Positions 50,501 to 62,500 of a stretch of 64,000 nt of DNA are shown here, piece after piece. Positions within the stretch are counted from its first letter, which is position 1. Every line of letters starts with the position of its first letter. Under the pieces are notes generated by a model. That model was not told where the DNA came from. It did not search any database and saw only the letters and a list, made by a program, of their open reading frames with translations. A program made the translations under genes and the position numbers. The stretch is from Bathymodiolus brooksi (Eukaryota; Mollusca; Bivalvia; Mytilida; Modiolidae): NCBI GenBank assembly GCA_963680875.1, contig OY804588.1:80252829-80316828 (forward strand), read 5' to 3'.

Positions 50501-53500
50501 GAACAGATAACACCAATGAAACAGATAACACCAATGAAACAGATAACACCAATGAAACAGATAACACCAATGAAACAGATAACACCAATGAAACAGATAA
50601 CAACAATGAAACAGATAACAACAATGAAACAGAAAACAACAATGGAACAGATAACACCAATGAAACAGATAACACCAATGAAACAGATAACAACAATGAA
50701 ACAGATAACAACAATGAAACAGATAACACCAATGAAACAGATAACACCAATGAAACAGATAACACCAATGAAACAGATAACAACAATGAAACAGATAACA
50801 ACAATGAAACAGAAAACAACAATGAAACAGAAAACAACAATGAAACAGAAAACAACAATGAAACAGATAACAACAATGAAACAGATAACACCAATGAAAC
50901 AGATAACACCAATGAAACAGATAACACCAATGGAACAGATAACACCAATGAAACAGATAACACCAATGAAACAGATAACACCAATGAAACAGATAACACC
51001 AATGAAACAGATAACACCAATGGAACAGATAACACCAATGAAACAGATAACAACAATGGAACAGATAACACCAATGAAACAGATAACACCAATGAAACAG
51101 ATAACACCAATGGAACAGATAACACCAATGAAACAGATAACACCAATGAAACAGATAACACCAATGAAACAGATAACACCAATGAAACAGATAACACCAA
51201 TGAAACAGATAACAACAATGAAACAGATAACAACAATGAAACAGAAAACAACAATGGAACAGATAACACCAATGAAACAGATAACACCAATGGAACAGAT
51301 AACACCAATGAAACAGATAACACCAATGAAACAGATAACACCAATGAAACAGATAACACCAATGAAACAGATAACACCAATGGAACAGATAACACCAATG
51401 AAACAGATAACAACAATGAAACAGATAACACCAATGAAACAGATAACACCAATGAAACAGATAACACCAATGGAACAGATAACACCAATGAAACAGATAA
51501 CACCAATGAAACAGATAACACCAATGAAACAGATAACACCAATGAAACAGATAACACCAATGGAACAGATAACACCAATGAAACAGATAACACCAATGGA
51601 ACAGATAACACCAATGAAACAGATAACAACAATGAAACAGATAACACCAATGAAACAGATAACACCAATGGAACAGATAACACCAATGAAACAGATAACA
51701 CCAATGAAACAGAAAACAACAATGAAACAGATAACAACAATGAAACAGATAACACCAATGAAACAGATAACACCAATGAAACAGATAACACCAATGAAAC
51801 AGATAACAACAATGAAACAGATAACAACAATGAAACAGAAAACAACAATGAAACAGAAAACAACAATGAAACAGAAAACAACAATGAAACAGATAACAAC
51901 AATGAAACAGATAACACCAATGAAACAGATAACAACAATGAAACAGATAACACCAATGAAACAGATAACACCAATGAAACAGATAACACCAATGAAACAG
52001 ATAACACCAATGAAACAGATAACAACAATGAAACAGATAACACCAATGAAACAGATAACACCAATGAAACAGATAACACCAATGGAACAGATAACACCAA
52101 TGAAACAGATAACACCAATGAAACAGATAACACCAATGAAACAGATAACACCAATGAAACAGATAACACCAATGAAACAGATAACACCAATGAAACAGAT
52201 AACACCAATGAAACAGATAACACCAATGAAACAGATAACAACAATGAAACAGATAACAACAATGAAACAGATAACAACAATGAAACAGATAACACCAATG
52301 AAACAGATAACAACAATGGAACCAAAACAACACAAAGCAAAGCAAATGTAAAGAAGATTCATCAAATATGTCAGTTCTTATTTCTCGACAACTTTCCAAG
52401 TACAACGTACTAAATACGACGTTCATATAATTGGCCGGATGAATAATCTGGGAGCAATCTCTTCTGACAAACTAGTAAAATAAAATGAAAAGAGAAGCAG
52501 ACGATTTCGGACAATATTAAATTCGCGAACAAGCCTCCGATATTCATACATAATTATGTAAAGAAAGTTGTTGATCTTTTTAGTTTACTGTGTTGTGTTG
52601 TGGTGTGTTATTCTTGTGTGCCAAATGTTGTCAGTGTTCCTAGATTGTCCATTCTTGTGTGCCAAATGTTGTCAGTGTTCCTAGATTGTCCATTCTTGTG
52701 TGCCAAATGTTGTCAGTGTTCCTTGATTGTCCATTCTTGATTGCTCCTTCGATTATCTCTAAAGGTGGATGTATACTCGGGTGCGACAGCAATGCGACGA
52801 GCAATGAAGTTGTTGCGATGGAGAAGCGATACTATTGCGAAATCATTACATTTTTGTCGCGTCGCTACTATCGTTTTTAGTTCGTGTTGCTTAGTGATTT
52901 TGATAACATTTTTTTTTATGATTTCAGATGGCAATTACTCAGCGACGGCAGCGATATCGCTAACAAGTTAAAATAATTTCAACTATGCTGCGACAGTTTG
53001 CGATGATCCCTGCGACGAAAATTTTCACTAACGATGGTCAGCGATGACGTGCGTTGTAGCGGCGATGGGATAGCGATGCTGAAAGCGACATCGCAAATCC
53101 GTCGCATCGCTGTCGCACTCGGAGTATAAACCCACCATAGCGCTTATGTAAAACATGAGTGTTATACCTGGGCTGAGATATTACATTGAATTTTTACATA
53201 CAAATGTTGGACAAAAACCATATTTTAAGTAAATAAAATTGATATTCGTGCGACACCGAATACGACACAAGATTATTTCTAGTTGCCTTTACAATACATG
53301 ATAAAATCTACAAAATATGCTGACTATTATCTTCAACGTTCACATTTAGTGAACCAGTCGTTTTGGTATTTTTCGCTCAAATGTATAGTGCAATGCTATC
53401 AAAATAAAAAAAATACATTTCTTTTCCCAATTGTATTATATTTTTTTTCAAAATAGAAATGCAATAGTCTGCTAAATTAAGGAGTATTAATTGTTGGTTG

Positions 53501-56500
53501 TTGCAAGGTATATTTTTCTAACCATATCTTCTATTCTTTGATTTGTGGCAACCAACACAGATCTCTCCATAAGTCCATCTCAGTGCCATATTGTTACCTA
53601 AGTTTCATATGAACATGTTGACATCTTCTCGTCTTGAATATGCTTATGAAACTGCATTAATAAAAACGTAGATATCAAATTTAGTGCGCATGACGCATTT
53701 CTGGAAAAAACACTCATTAGGTACGCTCAAAATCAAAAGATTGGAAAGCCAAATAACTTAAAGTTTTCGAAGCAATAAAACCAAACGGCCTAAACAGTAT
53801 AGCCAAAATCGACTAAGGTCATTAAGTAACAGCAATTTAAATTATTCACTTTTATCGGTCATGGGCGGAGGAATGCATCGGTCTCCTATATATATGGGAT
53901 ACAAATTAGGAGATAATTGTCAAATACAATACAGTTATCTCCATTCTAATGTAATCATGTGTATCTACACATATATGTGAATTGCCACATTATTGACAAT
54001 ATGACGTAAGCGGTAATCAACTAAAATTCTAAAAATATATCATGCTATTTCAATTGTGGAATTGATACCCTGAAAATCAAATCGACAATTGATGCCGTGA
54101 AATTTTCAAAAACAATGCAGTTATCTGCATTCAAATTTAATCATGCGTACATATGTGTATTGCCACATTATTGACAAAATGACGTAAGCGTTAATCGACT
54201 AAAATAGCTCATGATGTTTCAAACGTGGAATTGATAGCTTGAAAATTACAGCATTGTCCAATCACAAACCAGGAATATTTAACAACTACATTAGAATGTA
54301 TATGGCCATACCTGAGATAAATGTAGCCCCTTCTGAACAGGAATATCAGACAATTTACACGGATGTTTTTGCATTTGACTCACTGTTTTCAAAGGTATTG
54401 CTGAAAGAAGATGAGACCTTACGCTAGCAAAATTTAGAGTGCGACAATCGTACGTAATTATAATAAAAAAACCAACAAAACACAACTCCGTATTTAAACA
54501 CATTATAGTGTTCTGAAAGTACGATTGTGTAGTAGAAGTAACACATTCGTACTCTAAAGTGTTATGACCGAAATTATATTCGTATAGGTAATGTGTAAAA
54601 ATGTAGATCGAATTATGTTGTAATATTCCATTATTGTCAATAGATATATATCAATTGCAAGGGGCCCGGGTGGCTCAATTAGCTACGTCGTTGGATCTAA
54701 CAGCTCATACAAGCCTATTACCAATACGGCGTGGGTTCGCGTCCGCTTCGTAAAGCAGCCGCAAGTGATAAAGTTTAACAGTTGCTTGCCCAGGGTCGGT
54801 GGTTCTCTCCGGGTACTCCGACTTCCTCCGCCACTAAAACTGGTCGTCATGATATAGCCTAAATATTGCTGAAAGTGGCGTTAAAACACCAAACAATCAA
54901 TCAATCAATCAATCAATCAGTATAGCAATTGCAATTTGTATGACCATGTATTGCATATAGTTGAAAAACCTGTACTCTGATCTAAAATGTATACTTTTTA
55001 TATTTGTAATACCGATTATGATTGGATATTATTTTTAGTTAAATTAATGTTATATCGTGTTGCTCGAATTTTAGTTTTCCATGTTTTATAGATCGTTGTT
55101 TGTTCATTTGTCTTTTGTTTTATTTTGGTTATTGTGTTGTCTGCCCTTCGGTTTACACATTTCCGAGCTGGGACTCGTTGCACGTACATGTACTCGTTGT
55201 CTATTGTATTGTCTGTTTTTTGATATCTTCATACTTTTCTTGAAGTCGACAAAGGCTTACATAAAAACTAGTAAATCTCGGAATCAAAACATAACTAACA
55301 TCTAAACATATTAATAACTGTTCATAAAACACAATAATACATGAGTTCACACTCGGTATTTAGTAAGTTTCATGTTGATCACTTTTTTTTTAGTTTTCTG
55401 TGTAATGCTGTTTAGATCATTGTCTGTCCTTTTGTCCTTTTCCGTTTCGACAGTATATTGTCTGTCCTACTTCTATTCATGACCTCTGATTATCCCTTTG
55501 GTATCTTCAAACTTTTTTTTACGTTTGCTTTGCACGGGGGTATGCATATTGTTGACTAATTCTTGCTTAAGAAAAGTTTGAAGATACCAAAGGGGTAATC
55601 AGAATCCGCAACTCGCAGAAGGACGGACAATACAAAACATAACACATAAAACTATAGATCGAGGGTGAACTCAGGTACTATGTATCTCGTATTTGTTACT
55701 ATTCTAGTTGATATATGCATCTACGTTATCCTTTAATTGGCCTATAAGTAATGGAAATGCATTGTGACACGGCATATCGGTAAACATTTACACCGATGGG
55801 TTTTAGTTTAATTATATTCTATTGTACATTTACAGTACGATTTGACAGCAAGTTATTCCAACTTGGTCGATGGTCGATGGGATTGTATTTGTACAGAGGA
55901 AGCTAAAAGACGTGTAGAGTACTATTTGTTTTTGTCTAATGTTTTGATGTTTATAATGAACACAAAGACCAATGGAAGGAATACCGTATATGATGTACTT
56001 ACATTTGGGAGCATACCGCATTGCGTCACTAAATAAAACAATATTTCCTAAAAGTTCAGGAACTGTACACAATCCTATGCAAATAAAAAGAAAATACAGA
56101 TACGCATTGCTTATTGATGGAAATCACAACAATGACTATTTTTATTGGTAACTCGTTCAAGCACGAACCCCATCGGTGGTGTAATGGTTAGCGTGCTCAC
56201 CTAGAGTGTGGTAGATGGTGGGGACAAAAAAAAGACTTATAAAATTGATACGTGTTGCTTCTCCGCTAGGCATGCACTATTAAGGAGTTAGAGCAAATAA
56301 TGGTTGGCTCCGAATTAGGATAAAGTGTCCCAGTGGAGCGGCATTTCTCTTCACTGGTTGTTGTTTCAGTGAGCTACCACTCTAAAAATCCAAATGAAAG
56401 CGTTGGTCTAGTACAAAGCGGACATTACCATGTAACCTGTTCTAGCCATGATATAGCTCAAAATAAGCTCATTTGGTGTTAGTCAGTATACAACGTGGAT

Positions 56501-59500
56501 ATCATATTTAGTGCGAACGACACGATTTTGGAATAACCAGGTACGTTCAATATATCCTAATATTAGTAAGCCACATAATCTATAAGTATTTGCGAGCAAT
56601 CTCACTCACTCAATCAGTCATGCCATTTCAGTGTCAATTAACGATTTGATTGATTGATTGATTGTGCTTAACGCCACTTTCAGCAATATTTCAGCTATAT
56701 CATTGCGACCAGTTTTAGTGGTGGGAGAAGCCGGAGTCCCTAGAGCGAACCACCGACCATGGGCAAGCAACTGGTAAACTTGATCACTTGCAGCTGCGAG
56801 TCGAGTGCACCCTTTTTGTAATTTACACATCCGGGCGCGAACCCACGCCGTATCGGTGATAGGCTTGTATGAGTTGTTAGGTAATTCAATTACGTAACTC
56901 ATTGAGCCACCCGGGTCCTGTCAATTAACGAAATAGATGCTATGTACTACACAAATGTAATACCCATCTGCTTCAATAAACTATATTATTAATCTGTAAG
57001 CTTTGCAATACCAACGGAAAAGCATACATTTACAATCCGAAAGCTGATTTGGTTAGAAATAACATGTACACATTTTTATTTCTAATTTTGCGTAGCAAAA
57101 AAGATGAAAATAGAACAAACAGAATTTTACAGAAACGCCGAATAAACAGTTTTCGTCTAATTTATTAAACGAAAAATAAAAACACCATACTATTTGCATT
57201 TATCTTACCCACACTTTGGTCAACGAACATGTTGTATTTTTGACAATATCGTTTCCCGATATTTTCCTGTATCATTTCAAGGGCGTTAAAACTGACGGGT
57301 CTACCATGTCCTATCAGTACTTGAACTTCACTTTTACTACAACGACCACCAGTCCTTTGGTAACACAGAAATAGAGTCACCTCCCCTGTTTGTGATCGAA
57401 ATGCCCATCGTTCAGCTAAATATACAAATAAAATGATCAATTAACTTACATGTACGTGGTATCAATTATTACTAGTAAACGATTATGAATATAATTACGG
57501 TGTTCAACGCCACTTTCAATAATATTTCAATTATATCGTTGTGGTAAGTTTTATTGGTGGAGGAAACCGAATTACCCGGAGAAAACTACCAACCTGTCGC
57601 GAGTCACTGCCAAACTGAGCGGGATTCGAGCACACAGCTTTAGTGGTAATAGACACTGCTTGCACATGTAGTTGTACATCCACCTATCATATGGTTACGA
57701 CCACGACGGACCCTACTGGTAGATGAAATATAGATTATTTTTGTCAAATATAACAATAGCTACTCTAGCATTCTAAGATATGATTCAATCCACTATTTCT
57801 TTAGAAATGGCTGTACCAAGTCAGGGTCATTACGGTTTTCACAGTTGTCCGGTTGTTGACTGATTTTGTCTGTTTTTATACTTATGAGTTTTGACTTTCC
57901 CTTTGGAAGATTGTTCGGAGTTCTGTAATTTTGTTATTACCCTTATTCAAGATGTCGAGAAAAATAATCACAAGGAACGGAACAACGTAATAATTTACAA
58001 ATGTACGTTGTTACATGGGTGAATCATCATCGTTGTTTGCTTACGAGGGATTCATTTTTTCTATATTCGGAATTCGTGTTTAAAATGTTTAATCCATTTC
58101 TCCTTTACATCTGGTTGTGCATCATCAAAACACAAAACAAATTCATCGTAAAATATAAAAGCCAGAGACAACGTTGATACACTTAACATACAACAATAAG
58201 ACGGAGCTTGTTTCATTGTCAGACGACCGATGGTAATTTGACGGTACTCTTGTGCCAAGTGAACGGTGTTATTTCATTGGAAACATTTGTTCTTCACATG
58301 CATCTATGTTATGAAAAGTTTGAATATACCAAAGGGTATAATAATTCTTAATTTCACGTTCAGCTATCTAGATGATGTCCTTTTACTAAATAGTTATCTG
58401 CTTGGGGATTTTGTAAAAAGCATTTATTCCATTTAGCGTGAAATACAGGATATCACAGATACAGCTAGGTCTGTTTGATACCTTGACCTACATCTCAAAA
58501 TCGACAGTGAGTGGCGGTTAAGAAGGAAACTTTAAAATAGAATATACGATTTCAATTTTTCCATTGTGAACTTTCCATTGCTATATGGATCACTCCATTA
58601 GCACCTGTATATGGACTATATATCTCGATTTCAGAATTAGCAAGGAAGCTATTGAATCAAGAGTTGAAGTCATCACATCGAAAGTGTTACAGTCGCCACC
58701 ATGACTTAGTTAATCGGTCAACTTTATTGGGGAAGGAAACCGGGGTACCTGTCGCAAATCACTGACAGATTTTATCACATATTTTTATATCGAGGTATTT
58801 CGCTTACTGTAAGGACATTTACGTCGATTTTCACGTTTTTGTTCGGATTCAATAAGTGAATATGGATTTACTTTCCGTTTAGGTATGCGAAACAAGGACA
58901 CTGGTAAGCTATTGTGTTGTTATTGCGATCAATACATCTTACTTGGTATAGATGTTCCAAGCTGTAGGTAGTGGTTGTCTAATATTCGTTGATATTTCTC
59001 AACTTTGACAGCTGAGCATGTCTTTCCTCTGTAAAATACACGTGACCAAAAACAAAATAGCACTTGTCGTTACAACGGCTACAAAAACAGTAGATATATA
59101 GTTTGACATATCAAACAAATGTTTTCGTAAGCACTTCCCGGTCCTTTTCTCGTTCATGACTTATCATCGGGTTTCTAACTATATTAACACGACGGGTGTC
59201 ACTGGTTGGAGCAGGAACTGCTTACCCTTCCGGAGCACATGCGTCCCCCCCCCCCCCGGTTTTAGTGGGGTTCGTGTTACTCGATCTTTAGTTTTATATG
59301 TATGTTTTGTTGATCGTTGTTTATCCTTTTGTACTTTTTCTTTTGGCCATTGTGTTGTCTGTTCTTCTTCGATATACAGATTCTGATTGGCTCTTTGGTA
59401 TCTTCAAACTCTTCTTATAATAGTGGAAATACAACAGTATCAAACAAGACAACACCAGTATATATCCCGTCCTATATGTGTGCTGGATCAGACTCGTAAA

Positions 59501-62500
59501 GCTTGTTGTAATATAATTAGAACTTTGGTACACAGTGACAGAATAAGATTTCGTTAGCTAACAAAATATAGAAAATAAACGTCGGGGAAATCTCCATCTT
59601 GGGAGTTGTTTAATGTTTTTGTTATTTATGAGCTAGTGGTTGAGTGATTGTTGTCTAACGCCAACTCAGCAATTTTTCAGCTATATCATGGCGAGAACAA
59701 GTTAATTTTCAATGAGATGATGATCAGGCCCGCTTTGTTCTAGACCAACACGCTTAGCTGGATTTTGTTAAGGGCTAGCTTATTCAAACAACATTCCGCG
59801 GGTAGATATGTAGCTCCACTCGGACACATTATTCTGAGTCCGGGCCAACCAGTCTTTCTCTTACTCCTTAATGCTGCGTGCTTAACAGAGAAGCATTAAA
59901 TACCAATTGCATAGCCTGTGGTTTGACCCGACCGTTGCTCGAACCCACGATATACCGCACTCGAGGCGAACATGCTAACCTTTACACCACCGATGCGGTT
60001 TGAACGAGCGCTTTTTACTTTTTTTCTTGGATCCTTTAAGTTTTTCATTAATTATGAAAAAAGATTTAACTTCTGGTCAATTTCAACTAATATCATTAAT
60101 GCAAACTTCTAATCTAACATTATTGAATAAAACAGAGACCATATTGTTATTGGAACAGATAGGAAGAAGAGACTGAAGATACCAAAGCGGCAATCAGAAT
60201 CCGTATATCGAAGAAGAACAGACAACACAATGGCAAAAGAAAAAGTACAAAAGTGAGTCAGACTGGGGTATTATGTAGCCAATGAAAACCAGTGTTTAAT
60301 GTTTTGTTCGTAAAATCATAAATGCAAAATATCATATATAGATATATATATATATATATATATACATATATATATACGTCTGAAAATTAAACCAAACAGT
60401 GTTGGAATTAGATTTTAGATTTTGTTCTTCCCTCGACGGGATTTGAACCCACACCATTGATACACTGCAGCACCATTCGCTTAGCCTGGCGTCCAGCGCC
60501 CTAGACCACTCGACCACATCCACTCCCTATATATATATATATAATTTAATGCGGACGAGGCATTTCGAATATAAATCCCATAGGTATATATGTATTGTTA
60601 ATATAAGATATACCTTTGATATGAGCTTAACACGTAGAATATATTGCTGTCACTTCCGGGTATGCCTTTGTAATTTGTGGCACGTGGTTGCTCGCCTTGC
60701 TCAACACCGATAAGAACTGTTTGTAAATCTCCTAAAGCCTACAAAAAAATAATGTAATTCTAATGGATAAAAATCATAGCTCCTTAATAACGCAATTATT
60801 AATAAAAATAATGTTATCCTCCCTCAGACCTTAGCCGATTTTGGTTATCTTATTTAGGATTCTGATTACCCCTTTGATATCTTCAAACTCTTCTTTATGC
60901 CTTTTGGTTTTATTGCTCCCAAAACTTTAAATTATTTGGCTTTCCAATCTTTAGATTTTGTGCCTCTACCTGGTGAAGGTTATTCCAGAAACGTGTCGTG
61001 TGCACTAAATTTGATATCTACGTTTTTATAGATCGCTTCACGTACTACCCGTCCATTTGTCTTTACCCTTTAAAGCTAACGGGGTTATACAGTAAACTAT
61101 AACAACTTTTGCAGTCGTCTGAATTTAGACAGTCTAACTAACGAAACGAAAGCAACTGTACGAAATGTATCTGGTATGCATGCATAATCTCGTGTTTCCG
61201 ACAACACATTTTGTAATAGTTGGAAGCTCATGAAGCAACACTAGTATTATAGTGATGGACTAAGAACATTAGTAAACTTACCTTTGTCGCATCAACGAGT
61301 CCCATGTTATCGATTGGTGAGTTTTGACATACACCTATAAAACACAATGTATATCGACTTTTTATTGTTTTTGTTTTTTTGTTGTCTTGTTTTTTTTCAA
61401 TATTGGGAATAAGGAATAAAGTATAAATGGAAAACAAATTAGATAATAAATATGTCCTTGTTTGAAACAAAACCATACCCGTTTGTATTTCCAATCGATA
61501 CAGCTGAAATGTCCATTCTGATATGAACCATTTTATTGTCATGTGACCATAAAACATCGAGTACGAGTTTCGCATCCCGAGTTCAGAGAAACACCATCTA
61601 ATTGTCCTCTTGTTTATTTAATGTTCTCATGTGTTATTTCTGCAGTACCTCCGAAAAGATAAACCTAGTAATATCATTCGGTATTTATTCAAGCGAACCC
61701 GTAGCACAACGCGTGTCAGACGCTGCATTAAGCATACGAATGTTCTGTTATTTTCCGAATTGAATTTGCTGAATATATTTCTTCTGTAACTAATTAAACT
61801 GTAAATGCATACGTGCAATTAAAAAATGGTTGGACTGTGTATTCCTTTTCCTGCATAGTTTCAACAATGACATATTCCTAACTTCAACGTTTCATTGGAC
61901 AAAGTACAGCTTAGATGACAGTATAACGAACAACCATCTGCTATGGCCAGTCTTACATTGACAATTATCTTCAGTAGAAAAATACAGAATTTATCTTGTC
62001 ATAGACAATATATTGTCATAAATAGCATGTGCTGATAGCACCATAAATTTGCATTCTATTAATATTCGTGAATTATCACTATAGTCTTTATTTCTTCCCT
62101 TCGAACCTCTGTTTAATAATAATTTCTAATATTCAATTCACTTTCTTATTTACAAATTTCATTGTATTTATAGCATTGTCTACATATGTACTGACCTGCG
62201 ACCCCTTGGGGTTCAGCTGATACTGGAGTTTCACAGGTTCCTAAAAAGAAAATTGTCATTTTCTTAAGTTTAGAATTAAATATATCTCAGGCTAGTTTTC
62301 TTTTATACTATTTTTCAAGATAATTATGGTGATCACTTTTACAGATGTGGAAGCTCGAGTACGATTTGAACACACCAACCTGTTGCAAGTGAGTGCTTAG
62401 CTTCATCAACTAAAGTAGTATCGAATACACATCTCCACTGTAGAAATAGAGATAACACACGTTCCTTTTTATTTTTTTACATTGGTTCCATACGTAGATG

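Noticed and set aside
48733..52413. 1226-residue Asn/Asp/Glu/Thr repeat protein on the plus strand
   Set aside because: The period of 18 with no stop in the unit opens five frames on both strands. There is no signal peptide, splice support or independent codon variation. Kept as a repeat, with the alternative stated.
54239..54427. Plus-strand ORF containing [10 protein letters not shown], similar to a lipocalin TDY segment
   Set aside because: Wrong strand for both genes; no C-x8-C pattern, no motif 3 Arg and no supporting splice sites. Probably chance.
60990..61028. Hammerhead ribozyme in family G tails (CTGATGA...GAAAC words)
   Set aside because: The core is disrupted in two of the copies here (CTGGTGA at about 60996, GAAG at about 36449), and the helices around it do not pair convincingly.
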